In this document: positions 40,725-49,492 of the stretch, piece by piece
Layout: each line of letters opens with the position of its first letter
Numbering within the stretch: the first letter of the stretch is position 1
From: Eubacterium sp. An11
Lineage (GTDB): Bacteria > Bacillota > Clostridia > Lachnospirales > Lachnospiraceae
Direction: 5' to 3'
Assembly: GCF_002161065.1 (NCBI RefSeq)
Contig: NZ_NFLV01000003.1
Location: forward strand, 163,129 to 227,128
DNA length: 64,000 nucleotides
Notes under the pieces: model-generated
The model's database searches: none
What the model was told of the DNA's origin: nothing
What the model saw: only the letters and a program-made list of their open reading frames with translations
Translations under genes and position numbers: made by a program

Positions 40725-41156
40725 TCATTCAAAAAGCTTGCTGACAAAACTTTTGGTCTGCCGCATCTCCCCTGTTTTTATATAATGATCATCCACGCAT
40801 AAAACCGTCTTCTCAGATTCTTCTGACAGATAAAACACAGAAAAATATTCGTTGCCGGTAATCACCACTGAAAAAATCCCTTCTCCCTGCACAATTGGAG
40901 AAATCGCATTTTGACTGCTGTATCCCTTAAACTGTGCTTCTTTCTTTATCAAATCAAATAAGGTGTTTTTTTCTTCCTCATCTAATTCCAAAGAACTGCC
41001 GTTGTCATCATAACTTTTCACTGTCACCACCGTATCTTTACTGTCAGGAAAATACAGGGCATTCTTCCACAAAAGCTTTCCATACGAGTAGTTCAGGAAA
41101 TACAGGGCAAAAAGAATAATGAGTATTATAAAGAATATTTTTTTCTTATATTTCAA
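40725..41156 (-). CDS. Membrane-anchored protein of unknown function (143 aa)
   Basis: The N-terminus KKKIFFIILIILFALYFLNY is a signal anchor. The rest is a soluble, probably extracytoplasmic domain with many acidic residues and no recognisable motif. The likely start is TTG 41156, nine bases after GAGGT. It belongs to a run of four small same-strand genes downstream of the alanine-symporter region. Confidence 0.6.
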   Translation of the reverse strand: MKYKKKIFFIILIILFALYFLNYSYGKLLWKNALYFPDSKDTVVTVKSYDDNGSSLELDEEEKNTLFDLIKKEAQFKGYSSQNAISPIVQGEGIFSVVITGNEYFSVFYLSEESEKTVLCVDDHYIKTGEMRQTKSFVSKLFE

Positions 41157-41178
41157 TAAAAATACCTCTTTCCAAGTC

Positions 41179-41556
41179 TCAAAACAAAATCTGGAAAATG
41201 CATAGCAGAAGAGTCATAACTGCCAGCCATCCGAGAACTGCCCGCGCGGCAATCATCCGGTTTCTGTACCACGGTACCGTTACAGCTCCGGCCATATCCG
41301 CATCATACCCCGGTTCGCCGGCATGCCGGCTGTCTGCCATTGTCCGGGCGGTATGCTGTTTTATAATCTCCGCCGCGCTCTTTTCATCCTCCTCCTGCAC
41401 ATAGATTCCGTTTCCTTTCATGGACATTCCCCAGACAATTTTCACATAGTCTCCGCTGCCTTCGGAAAAGGTACAGGCCTCAATTCCCTGTGCTTTCAAT
41501 GCGTCTGAAAGCGCCATAGCTTCCATCTCATCAGCGGCCGTATATATTTTGATCAT
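41179..41556 (-). CDS. DUF2007-like small protein with a C-terminal membrane anchor
   Basis: Residues ~1-70 (MIKIYTAADEMEAMALSDAL, GIEACTFSEGSGDY, GIYVQEEDEKSAAEII) resemble the DUF2007 'putative signal transducing protein' fold, a PII-like small domain. A C-terminal hydrophobic segment (ARAVLGWLAVMTLLLCIFQI) would anchor it. ATG 41556 follows AGGAGGG. The function is unknown. Confidence 0.65.
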   Translation of the reverse strand: MIKIYTAADEMEAMALSDALKAQGIEACTFSEGSGDYVKIVWGMSMKGNGIYVQEEDEKSAAEIIKQHTARTMADSRHAGEPGYDADMAGAVTVPWYRNRMIAARAVLGWLAVMTLLLCIFQILF

Positions 41557-41590
41557 TGCCGTCCCTCCTGTCTCAGGATATCTCCTGCTG

Positions 41591-41965
41591 TCATTTTTTA
41601 TGCAGAATCAATTCTTCTGTCTCTTCGTCGCATTGAATCTGGATATTGATCTCGTCGAATTTCAGTTTCGTGTCATTGAGACTGACGGTTATCTCTTTCC
41701 CCTGGTGGAGATATTCCCCTTCGTCATATTCTTCATGTTTCCGCGAGGTCTCCAGCCCTGCCTGCACCGTGATATCCATGGAGCGGATCTGACGGTCCTC
41801 TCCACGATACCGGATACGCAGCTTCCGTCCGGACTCCCGGTATTCTGCCTCCCAGTTTTCCGTCTCACTCCTCCAATCAGAAGAAGTGCGAAAAACAAAG
41901 AACAGAATCAGCGCGATCGCCAGCAGGCATAAAATAGCAATGATTGGTTTTTTCCATGTTTTCAT
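41591..41965 (-). CDS. Membrane-anchored small protein of unknown function (124 aa)
   Basis: The N-terminus KTWKKPIIAILCLLAIALIL is a signal anchor, followed by a beta-rich domain (KLRIRYRGEDRQIRSMDITV, EITVSLNDTKLKFDEINIQI) and no known motif. An ATG at 41971 directly abuts GGGAGGG; the next ATG at 41965 has the correct six-base spacing and is preferred. Confidence 0.6.
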   Translation of the reverse strand: MKTWKKPIIAILCLLAIALILFFVFRTSSDWRSETENWEAEYRESGRKLRIRYRGEDRQIRSMDITVQAGLETSRKHEEYDEGEYLHQGKEITVSLNDTKLKFDEINIQIQCDEETEELILHKK

Positions 41966-41986
41966 AACCATCCCTCCCGGTAATCT

Positions 41987-42343
41987 TTATCTATCCGTCT
42001 TCAGACGCCATACGCACCAGTCAAAAAGCAACAAAGCCGCGGCGAGTATCTGATACACCGGCAAAATTCCTAAAACGTACGAACTATACCAGAAAAGATA
42101 ATGACCAAGAGCCAGATTTACGATAAAAAACAACAGATGAACCAGCAGGCTCTTTTCTTCACCTCTGACCAGCAGTACCACAAAAAACGCCATGATAATC
42201 GGAAACACTGTCGGCACCAACAGATTCGGCCAGACATTAAATGTCCTGTCGGCGTAATCATTGGCTGCCCGCTGGCAAAACGGATATGCCAGTGCCAAAA
42301 CTGTAATTATCACAGAAATCAACACATCATAACTTTTCTTCAT
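41987..42343 (-). CDS. Small membrane protein of unknown function (118 aa)
   Basis: Four hydrophobic segments are visible (VLISVIITVLALAYPF, LLVPTVFPIIMAFFVVLLV, LLVHLLFFIVNLALGHYLF, LAAALLLFDWCVW). ATG 42343, eight bases after GGGAGGTG, is chosen over the in-frame ATG at 42361. It is the first of four consecutive small genes on this strand. Confidence 0.65.
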   Translation of the reverse strand: MKKSYDVLISVIITVLALAYPFCQRAANDYADRTFNVWPNLLVPTVFPIIMAFFVVLLVRGEEKSLLVHLLFFIVNLALGHYLFWYSSYVLGILPVYQILAAALLLFDWCVWRLKTDR

Positions 42344-42568
42344 ATCTTGCACCTCCCGCAATACTTTTTGCCAGATTCTAAATCTGGCTTCTGTTGCCTT
42401 CTTGTTTCTCTATTTTTTATAATACTACAAATCTATAGTATAAGCAACGACACTTTGTTACATATGTATTGCATTTGAAACAACATTTCATTAACAAAAT
42501 AATCTAAAGCTTTTCAGTCCGTAAAAATAAAATTCTGTCGTTTTTTCTACATTTTTTGTCTTTTTATC

Positions 42569-42597
42569 TTGAAATTATCGCTTCGTTACGGTAAACT
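42569..42597 (+). promoter_or_regulatory. Sigma-A-like promoter for the alanine symporter transcript
   Basis: TTGAAA (42569-42574) and TAAACT (42592-42597) are separated by 17 bases. Transcription would start near 42603, directly before the terminator hairpin at 42611. The rest of the 363-base region 42344-42706 shows no gene. Confidence 0.55.
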
Positions 42598-42610
42598 AGT
42601 GAAGGATGAG

Positions 42611-42656
42611 ACAAAGAGGTATTGCATCGTATGCGATACCTCTTTGTGCTTTTTGC
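42611..42656 (+). terminator. Terminator-like hairpin in the leader of the alanine symporter gene
   Basis: ACAAAGAGGTAT (42611-42622) pairs perfectly with ATACCTCTTTGT (42636-42647), with an inner GCAT/ATGC pair, followed by GCTTTTTGCG. It lies downstream of the putative promoter and 50 bases upstream of the gene's ribosome-binding site. There is no plus-strand gene before it to terminate, so it may limit readthrough into the gene. Confidence 0.7.
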
Positions 42657-42706
42657 GTTTTTCGGTCTTCTGACCGGATAAAGAAAAGATTTAAGGAGGA
42701 GAGAAA

Positions 42707-44104
42707 ATGTTAGATGCAATAAGTAACGCAATCTATCAGATTGACGACGTCATATGGGGCTGGTGGTTAATCATCTTACTATTCGGCACCCATATTTTTA
42801 TGACATTCCGGACCCGCTTCATTCAGTGGAAGTCCATCACAAAAGGGATCAAGCTTTCTGTTACAAAAGATCCGGATGCGGAAGGTGAAGTGTCGAACTT
42901 CGGCGCCCTGACCACCGCTCTGGCTGCGACCATCGGTACCGGAAATATTGTCGGCGTGGGAACAGCCATCGCTTTAGGCGGACCGGGAGCCGTATTATGG
43001 TGCTGGCTGTCCGGTATATTTGGAATCGCCACAAAATATTCTGAGTCTTTAATTGCTGTAAAGTACAGAGTGAAGAAAAAAGACGGAAGAATGCAGGGAG
43101 GCGCCATGTACGCTCTTTCCCGCGGATTGAAATGGCAGCCTCTCGGAAAGATTCTTGGTTTAATTTTTGCTGTATTCGCAGGATTTGCTTCCTTTGGAAT
43201 CGGTTGTGCCACCCAGGTCAACGCCATCGCCAATGTGGTGCAGGCAAACGTCGGATTTCCAAAGCAGATCATTGGGATCATCATCGCGGTACTGACCGCT
43301 CTCGTTATCTTCGGCGGAATAAAATCCATCTCAAGGGTATGCGAAAAACTGGTGCCTTTTATGGCCATTTTTTATGTACTGGGATGTCTGATCATCCTTT
43401 GCATCAATTACGACTACATCATTCCGGCCATCACAACCATCTGCCGCCTCGCTTTCCAGCCTGGAGCCGCTGCCGGCGGTCTTGTGGGAAGCGGTATCAT
43501 GATGGCCATGCGATACGGAATCGCCAGAGGATTGTTCTCCAATGAATCCGGTATGGGTTCTGCCCCAATCGCAGCTGCAGCTGCACAGACAAGAAACCCT
43601 GTGCGTCAGGCTCTTGTTTCATCCACCGGCACTTTCTGGGATACCGTTGTTGTCTGCCTGATGACCGGTCTTACACTGGTCTCCACTATTATGAAAAATC
43701 CGGCCATCAACGCCGATGAAATCACCGACGGCGGCGTACTGACCACTCTTGCCTTCGGACAGATTCCATACCTCGGACCGATCATCCTGACCCTGGGTAT
43801 TATCTGTTTTGCTTACTCCACCATTCTTGGCTGGGCGTATTACGGCGAACGTGCCGTTGAGTATTTTGCCGGCAAAAAGGGACTGATTCCTTATCGTGTG
43901 CTTTATATAATAGTGGCAGCCATTGCTCCGATCGTCACTCTGGATGTGGTATGGGCGCTGGCCGATGTTTTAAATGCTCTGATGGCCATTCCTAACCTGA
44001 TCGCGGTGCTTCTCCTGTCGAATGTCATCGCCAGAGAGACAAAAGTTTATATCAATGATCTGGATAAATGGGATGAGACCCCGGTTCCGGTGGTAGACGA
44101 CTGA
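42707..44104 (+). CDS. Alanine/glycine:sodium symporter (AGCS family)
   Basis: The 465-residue product has about eleven membrane segments and the AGCS signature regions GALTTALAATIGTGNIVGVGTA (broken at residues ~66-87), GGAMYALSRGL, ARGLFSNESGMGSAPIAAAA and GWAYYGERAVEYFAG. It should import alanine or glycine with sodium. ATG 42707 follows AAGGAGGAG. It is monocistronic, with a hairpin in its leader and a strong terminator after it. Confidence 0.94.
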   Translation: MLDAISNAIYQIDDVIWGWWLIILLFGTHIFMTFRTRFIQWKSITKGIKLSVTKDPDAEGEVSNFGALTTALAATIGTGNIVGVGTAIALGGPGAVLWCWLSGIFGIATKYSESLIAVKYRVKKKDGRMQGGAMYALSRGLKWQPLGKILGLIFAVFAGFASFGIGCATQVNAIANVVQANVGFPKQIIGIIIAVLTALVIFGGIKSISRVCEKLVPFMAIFYVLGCLIILCINYDYIIPAITTICRLAFQPGAAAGGLVGSGIMMAMRYGIARGLFSNESGMGSAPIAAAAAQTRNPVRQALVSSTGTFWDTVVVCLMTGLTLVSTIMKNPAINADEITDGGVLTTLAFGQIPYLGPIILTLGIICFAYSTILGWAYYGERAVEYFAGKKGLIPYRVLYIIVAAIAPIVTLDVVWALADVLNALMAIPNLIAVLLLSNVIARETKVYINDLDKWDETPVPVVDD

Positions 44105-44144
44105 GATAAATACATTTTTAAATCACATTATAATTGACACTCAT

Positions 44145-44175
44145 AAGGCAGGAGCTGCTTTCCAGCTCCTGCCTT
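44145..44175. terminator. Bidirectional terminator between the symporter and flavodoxin genes
   Basis: AAGGCAGGAGCTG (44145-44157) and CAGCTCCTGCCTT (44163-44175) form a 13-bp perfect stem with a 5-base loop, followed by TTAAAT. The converging genes end on both sides of it. Confidence 0.75.
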
Positions 44176-44247
44176 AAATCATTAGGGAGATACAGAGAAG
44201 ACGGCTTCCTGAGCCGGATCTCTTCCGTGTTTTTTCAGATGAATCTG

Positions 44248-45090
44248 TTATCCCAAATATCCAAGCTCTCCCAGCCATTCTTCAACATCTCTCTGTGCAT
44301 CTGTGGCCTCGGAATCACTCAGTGACAGCCCTTCCAGTACTTCGGCGTCCGGTTCCGCATCTTCAATTTCCTCTACACTTCTGGAAAATCCACTGCCACC
44401 GGAAGTCACAAACGGAACGATGGTCTTTCCTGACAGATCATATTCATCAAGGAAACTGTAGATGGCCATCGGCATATCGCCCCACCAGTTCGGATATCCC
44501 AGAAAGATGGTGTCATAGCTGTCCAGATTTTCAATCTGCCCGGAAAGCTCCGGACGAACGTCTTCCTGTTGTTCTTCCTGCCCCTGATCAATGGTATCAT
44601 TATAATTATCCGGATATGATTCCACTGTCCGGATAGAAAAGGTATCGGCACCCGTCAAATCCGCAATGACCGAGGCGACAACGCCGGTATTGCCGGTCAC
44701 CTGACCATCCAGCATCTGAATACTAGCTGAGGAAGAAGCATCCACATTGTCGCCCAGATCAGCATTTTCCCCATAAGTAAAGTACGCGACAAGGATATTG
44801 GAACCGGCTGTCCCGGAGGCGTCTGCGCCATTTTCTTCTGTATTCTGCTCCGCCTGCGCCTCCTCTGTGGTTTCCGACATATCCTCAGACGCTTCCGGCG
44901 CTTCTGCTGTTGTCGCAGTTTCCGTCTCGTCCGCGGATGTGGTTGCCGGCACTTCTGTGCTTTCTGTAACCCGCGCAGCGTCACCGGCTTCCTGATTTTC
45001 CTGATTTCCGGCTCCAGCACTTCCGCCGCAGGCCGCCGCTGAAAGAGCCATCATTCCTGCCAGTAAGATTCCCAATGTTCGTTTTCTCAT
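44248..45090 (-). CDS. Flavodoxin-domain lipoprotein
   Basis: The N-terminus RKRTLGILLAGMMALSAAACGG is a lipoprotein signal peptide with lipobox LSAAAC. An acidic Thr/Glu/Ala-rich linker (~25-95) follows. The remaining ~180 residues are flavodoxin-like (ILVAYFTYGENADLGDN, TIFLGYPNWWGDMPMAIYSF, IVPFVTSGGSGFSRS). The domain is thus expected outside the membrane, where it may handle FMN-linked electron transfer. ATG 45090 follows GGAGGTATC. The electron partner is unknown. Confidence 0.85.
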   Translation of the reverse strand: MRKRTLGILLAGMMALSAAACGGSAGAGNQENQEAGDAARVTESTEVPATTSADETETATTAEAPEASEDMSETTEEAQAEQNTEENGADASGTAGSNILVAYFTYGENADLGDNVDASSSASIQMLDGQVTGNTGVVASVIADLTGADTFSIRTVESYPDNYNDTIDQGQEEQQEDVRPELSGQIENLDSYDTIFLGYPNWWGDMPMAIYSFLDEYDLSGKTIVPFVTSGGSGFSRSVEEIEDAEPDAEVLEGLSLSDSEATDAQRDVEEWLGELGYLG

Positions 45091-45180
45091 GATCGATACC
45101 TCCGTTTTGAAATACTTATTTTATGGTTCTCCATCTTCCACTTTTTTATATTTTTCTTTCGCGAGGCGCAAAGGAATAGT

Positions 45181-45312
45181 TCAGGATTTTGCGCTTCCTG
45201 CCTGTTCTTTCATCTGATGGATCATATAATCCAATGTATCCAGGTATTCCCTCCACAACGATTTCCAGATGGCATCTATATTATAAGAGAAATTATCATA
45301 TATGACTAATAC
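45181..45312 (-). pseudogene. Possible C-terminal gene remnant
   Basis: A minus-strand frame between stop codons 45313-45315 and TGA 45181-45183 reads protein-like text such as NIDAIWKSLWREYLDTLDYM and IHQMKEQAGSAKS. It has no start codon or ribosome-binding site. The composition and helix-like pattern resemble the C-terminus of a small regulator, perhaps MerR or TetR type, but this cannot be proven. Confidence 0.3.
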
Positions 45313-45424
45313 TTAAGTTACATGATGTTTTATTGATAAAAGGCATAGGTTCCCGCTCTGTCTTGTCCAAATGTTGCGAAGAGGCACAATAGAAGCAAAT
45401 CTATATAAATAAGCACTTTTAGAT

Positions 45425-45478
45425 ACTAAAAAAGCTGTATGGACAGGTACATAACATCAGTTACCCGCCACATACAGC
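45425..45478 (-). terminator. Intrinsic terminator of the aldo/keto reductase gene
   Basis: On the minus strand GCTGTATG (45471-45478) and CATACAGC (45434-45441) close a long hairpin, followed by a T run at 45428-45433. Confidence 0.8.
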
Positions 45479-45487
45479 AACTCTTTT

Positions 45488-46582
45488 TTATTCTCCAAAA
45501 TACTCTCTGATCTCCTGCATCCGCTCCCCCTGCTTTACATGGAACGGGCAGCGGGCATCACAGTGACCGCAGCCCACACAGTCGCCTGCCTTTTTGCCAA
45601 GATGATGATAATGGTCTTTGGCCAGAGCGTCGCCTGCCAGAGACAGGTCATAATATTTATTGATCAGTCCCACGTCCAGCCCCGCCGGACACGGCTGGCA
45701 GTGATTGCAGTACACGCAGACCCCTTCTGCCTCCGCCGGGGTAAAGGTCCCAATAACGGAATAATCCCGTTCTTCCGGGGCAGCGTCAAAAAATCCCAGC
45801 AGCCGTCTTACATCTTCCTGACCACGCACACCCGGAAGCACGGTCAGCACACCCGGTTTATCCAGGGCATACTGTATGCACTGGTACTCTGTCAGAGCTT
45901 TCTTAAACGGAGAGGTCTTCTCCGAGAGAAGCTTACCGCCGCCAAAAGCTTTCATGACGGAGATTCCCACTTTTTCTGTCTGACACCGGCGGTAAAGGGC
46001 TGTCCTCTCGTCCACTTCCCCGATACCATAATCTCCCTGCTGATAATCATAGGCCGGATTGATGCTGAACATCATCATATCCAGCAGGCCGGTGTCGAGC
46101 ATCCGATCCGCCGTGGACGGCGTATGGGTGGAGAATCCGATGTGATGCAGTACATTTTCTTTTTTAAGCTTCTCAATATAATCGAGCACGCCATTGAACA
46201 TCACCCGTTCCAGGTCTTCTTCCTCGTCAATACAGTGCAGAAATCCGAAATCTATGTAATCGGTTTTCAATTCTTTAAGCTGCCAGTCCACAGAACGCTT
46301 GATAGTCTCCAGATCTGTGGTCCAGCCGTATTTTCCCGTCCGGTACTCCGCACCGAAATGCACCTGGAAATATACCTTGTCCCGGTTTCCTGCCACAGTC
46401 CGTCCGAAAGCCGCAAAAGGCGCCGCATCCGCAGAAGCCAGGTCAAAATAGTTGATGCCGTTCTCCAGTGCCAGATGGATCGTCGCATCAATTTCTTTTT
46501 CTTCCGCCATGCCGATGGAACTGGTGCCAAGACCCAGCACGCTGATCTGCTCTTCTCCTTTTGGTAGTTTACGATATTCCAT
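45488..46582 (-). CDS. Aldo/keto reductase with C-terminal ferredoxin domain
   Basis: Residues ~1-290 are an aldo/keto reductase barrel (GLGTSSIGMAEE, INYFDLASAD, YIDFGFLHCIDEEE, GFSTHTPSTADR). The C-terminal ~75 residues hold two [4Fe-4S] motifs, CVYCNHCQPCP and CVGCGHCDARCP. This architecture is common in anaerobes and suggests ferredoxin-type electron transfer in addition to, or in place of, NADPH chemistry. The catalytic Tyr of classical AKRs is not obvious. ATG 46582 follows GAGGTG. Confidence 0.9.
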   Translation of the reverse strand: MEYRKLPKGEEQISVLGLGTSSIGMAEEKEIDATIHLALENGINYFDLASADAAPFAAFGRTVAGNRDKVYFQVHFGAEYRTGKYGWTTDLETIKRSVDWQLKELKTDYIDFGFLHCIDEEEDLERVMFNGVLDYIEKLKKENVLHHIGFSTHTPSTADRMLDTGLLDMMMFSINPAYDYQQGDYGIGEVDERTALYRRCQTEKVGISVMKAFGGGKLLSEKTSPFKKALTEYQCIQYALDKPGVLTVLPGVRGQEDVRRLLGFFDAAPEERDYSVIGTFTPAEAEGVCVYCNHCQPCPAGLDVGLINKYYDLSLAGDALAKDHYHHLGKKAGDCVGCGHCDARCPFHVKQGERMQEIREYFGE

Positions 46583-46775
46583 AGTTCGTCACCTCATAAT
46601 CATCTTTCTTTTCTTATATTCATTATATTTTATATGAGATGCCGTGACAAATACCCATATTGTATCTGAAGAAATGCCCTGAAAGCATAAAGAAAGAGAT
46701 CTAAAGTGAATCTACATATTGCTTCGCTTCTACCAATCCCATAGCGGTAATCTCATTAAAGCCCGGTTAATCTCT

Positions 46776-47348
46776 TTAAAGATTTCCCCGCAGTCCTGTG
46801 ATATCGGCGCTCTCTTTCAGCCCCTCAATGCTCTCCCGCATCACATCGTCCAGTTCCATGCCGAGCATCTCGCTGCCCTGGCGGATCACGTCGCGGTTCA
46901 CGCCGGCGGCGAAAGATTTGGACTTAAATTTCTTTTTGAGAGATTTCAGCTCCAGATCCAGCACGCTCTTTGACGGACGCATAAGACAGGCCGCATGGAT
47001 GAGTCCTGTCAGTTCGTCGACGGTATAAAGGGTCTTTTCCATGGCGCTTTCCGGCTTCGTATCAGTGCAGATGCCATAGCCGTGACAATTCATAGCGCGA
47101 ATGTAAACCGGATCAATACCTCTTTCTTCCATAATTTCCGTGGCTTTCTTACAATGTTCCTCCGGATATTTCTCATAATCCAGATCATGGAGCAGTCCTG
47201 CCACGCCCCAGACTTCCTCATCTTCTCCGGCAAGCCTTGCAAAATGCCGCATGACCGCCTCCACCATCAGCGCATGCTGCTGAAGAGCCGGGGTTTCCGT
47301 GTACTCCGTCAGTAAATTCCAGGCGTCTTCTCTCGCCAATTTTTCCAT
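46776..47348 (-). CDS. HD-domain (HDIG-type) metal phosphohydrolase
   Basis: The 190-residue product has ALMVEAVMRHFARLAGED with the first His, LLHDLDYEKYPEEH with the HD pair and MNCHGYG. This is the HD superfamily pattern for nucleotide or phosphate-ester hydrolases. ATG 47348 follows GAAGGT at eight bases; the open frame extends to 47399. It is the last gene of a same-strand series with the MBL hydrolase and aroC. The substrate is unknown. Confidence 0.8.
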   Translation of the reverse strand: MEKLAREDAWNLLTEYTETPALQQHALMVEAVMRHFARLAGEDEEVWGVAGLLHDLDYEKYPEEHCKKATEIMEERGIDPVYIRAMNCHGYGICTDTKPESAMEKTLYTVDELTGLIHAACLMRPSKSVLDLELKSLKKKFKSKSFAAGVNRDVIRQGSEMLGMELDDVMRESIEGLKESADITGLRGNL

Positions 47349-47459
47349 GTATATTACCTTCTTTCTTGCTTTTGTCTCACATTTTCTGTCATCTGCCAAC
47401 TACTGCAGACCATCACGCAACATCCGTTATTTTCAGACGGTCTTTCATCAACAAAAACA

Positions 47460-48281
47460 CTATTCTGCAATATCATCAACCGTAAATCCGGAATAGATGG
47501 CTTCTACTGTGTCTCCCAGCTCCTCTTTCAAAATCTCCAGAGCGCGGTCTCCGGTACAATGTCCGGTGTAGATTTTCCGGATTCCTGTCTGGCGAACCCG
47601 CTCCGCCAACGCACGGACGTCTTCATCGGCAGACTCATGGAGATGCAGTCCGCCAAACAGCGCATAGATCGTTTTTTCAGGAAATGTTTCGCCCACCTCC
47701 CGGATAATGTTGTCCGCACCGCCATGGGAGCAGCTGTTGAAAATCACAAGCCCACGGCTGGTGTCAAATACAAGACTCTGTTCGTGGGTGAAAGCATCCG
47801 GCGACCAGACGCCTTCCGCCTCCCGGTACATATGGGCTTTTTCTCCCAGTTTTGCAAGTCCCGCTGTCTTATGAGGCAGAAGATACACGCCCGGCGCCAG
47901 CTCCACATCGCCTTCCACGTATTTGAGTCGATCTGCGTATTCCTCCAGAAATCCTTCCCGTATGCCGATGTATTTGTAACCTGTCCCCTCTTTCTTGAAA
48001 CAATTCTCTTCTGAACCGGTCCGCAGGTACACCGGCGCATGGTCATTTTCCTCAAAAAACGCACTGAGACCGTCGGCATGATCATAATGGGCGTGAGACA
48101 GCACGCCAAAATCAACAGCATTCAAATCAATGCCCATCCTTTTGGCATTTCTGGCAAAAGCACCGGATGTGCCGCCGTCCAGCAAAATCTTTTTATCTCT
48201 GTACTCAATATAGACCGACAGTCCCCACTCGCAGAGTAGTTCATCTTTGGAAATATTGTCAATCAACACTTTTACTAACAT
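47460..48281 (-). CDS. MBL-fold metallo-hydrolase
   Basis: The metal-binding motif SHAHYDHADGL (HxHxDH) is at about residues 62-72. Further ligands lie in NSCSHGG and in the region FGGLHLH and TGHCTGD. The arrangement resembles the subgroup annotated as 7,8-dihydropterin-6-methyl-aminobenzene-phosphate-synthase-like hydrolases. ATG 48281 follows GGGGGAT. It is probably cotranscribed with aroC upstream. Confidence 0.85.
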   Translation of the reverse strand: MLVKVLIDNISKDELLCEWGLSVYIEYRDKKILLDGGTSGAFARNAKRMGIDLNAVDFGVLSHAHYDHADGLSAFFEENDHAPVYLRTGSEENCFKKEGTGYKYIGIREGFLEEYADRLKYVEGDVELAPGVYLLPHKTAGLAKLGEKAHMYREAEGVWSPDAFTHEQSLVFDTSRGLVIFNSCSHGGADNIIREVGETFPEKTIYALFGGLHLHESADEDVRALAERVRQTGIRKIYTGHCTGDRALEILKEELGDTVEAIYSGFTVDDIAE

Positions 48282-48366
48282 CCCATATCCCCCTTCTATA
48301 GCTGCCCACAGGCAGCGTTATCTTTTTCTTCCCGGAAAACTCCATACACCCGCTGCCGACAAAAAT

Positions 48367-49467
48367 TTACCTCTGATAAAACTCCTTGATCTTATCCAGA
48401 CGGCTGCTCATGTTCATGAGAAGCTCGTCGAGAAGAGTGATGGCCGTCATGGACTCTACCACCACCACGGCGCGCGGCACAATGACTGGGTCATGGCGCC
48501 CGTGAATACTGATTTCTCTTTCTTCTCCGTGGATATCCACCGTCTTCTGGGTAGATGCGATGGACGCCGTAGGCTTAAAAGCTGCCCGCAGGAAGATTTC
48601 CGTACCATCACTCATACCGCCCAGGATTCCTCCGGCATGGTTGGTCTCCTTGTCCACCTTTCCATCCCGCATACAGAAAGCGTCATTATTCTTAGAACCG
48701 GTGGAACGTGTGGCAGCGAATCCGTCACCGATCTCCACGCCTTTTACTGCGCCGATGGAAAGAATCGCCTGTCCCAGTTTTGCATCCAGCTTGTCAAACA
48801 CCGGCTCGCCCACACCTGCAGGCATGCCATTTACCCGGCAGGCGACGATGCCGCCGCAGGAATCTTTTTCTCTCATCCGCTGTTCCACAAATTCCGCAGC
48901 TTTCTCCGCCGCCTCAGCATCAGGCATATAAAATGGATTCTCATCCCGCACCGACGGATTCCAATGTTCTTTATCAATACTGTGCGGACCGATCGCCTCC
49001 GTGTAAGCAAAAACTTCTATTCCCATTTCCTTTAAAATCTTTGCCGCGATGGCTCCACCCGCCACTCTGGCGATGGTCTCTCTTCCCGAAGAACGGCCGC
49101 CGCCGCGGTAATCCCGGAAACCATATTTGCTGTCAAAAGTATAGTCCGCATGTCCCGGACGGTAAATATCCATAATATTGGAATAATCTTTTGAACGCTG
49201 ATCTTTGTTAAACACCACCATGGAAATTGGAGTTCCCGTGGTCTTTCCCTCAAAAATTCCGGAAAGAATCTCCACCTCGTCTCCTTCATTTCTCTTGGTA
49301 GTATACCGGGACTGTCCCGGTTTTCTTCTGTTCAGATATTTCTGAATATCTTCCTCACAGAGGGGCAGCCCCGCCGGACAGCCGTCCACTACCACGCCGA
49401 CGCCCTTTCCGTGAGTCTCTCCCCATGTTGTAATACGAAATAATGTTCCAAATGTTGAACCTGCCAT
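48367..49467 (-). CDS. aroC: Chorismate synthase
   Basis: The enzyme makes chorismate from 5-enolpyruvylshikimate-3-phosphate using reduced FMN. Signatures are FRITTWGETHGKGVGVVVDG, GHADYTFDSKYGFRDYRGGG (crossing the family's GHAD...RGGGRSS block) and RHDPVIVPR. ATG 49467 follows GAGGAG at eight bases, giving 366 residues. It lies 25 bases after a ferredoxin-nitroreductase gene. Confidence 0.97.
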   Translation of the reverse strand: MAGSTFGTLFRITTWGETHGKGVGVVVDGCPAGLPLCEEDIQKYLNRRKPGQSRYTTKRNEGDEVEILSGIFEGKTTGTPISMVVFNKDQRSKDYSNIMDIYRPGHADYTFDSKYGFRDYRGGGRSSGRETIARVAGGAIAAKILKEMGIEVFAYTEAIGPHSIDKEHWNPSVRDENPFYMPDAEAAEKAAEFVEQRMREKDSCGGIVACRVNGMPAGVGEPVFDKLDAKLGQAILSIGAVKGVEIGDGFAATRSTGSKNNDAFCMRDGKVDKETNHAGGILGGMSDGTEIFLRAAFKPTASIASTQKTVDIHGEEREISIHGRHDPVIVPRAVVVVESMTAITLLDELLMNMSSRLDKIKEFYQR

Positions 49468-49492
49468 TGTATGTCTCCTCTCGTTTTCTTTT

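Larger units (their letters stand above)
45091..45487. other. Intergenic region between the flavodoxin and aldo/keto reductase genes
   Basis: These 397 bases hold no intact gene. They contain the reductase terminator (45425-45478) and an open fragment on the minus strand (45181-45312) listed separately. The flavodoxin promoter must also lie here but has no clear consensus. Confidence 0.5.

Noticed and set aside
45539..46567. 342-codon plus-strand open frame
   Set aside because: Antisense to the aldo/keto reductase, which has intact Fe-S motifs.
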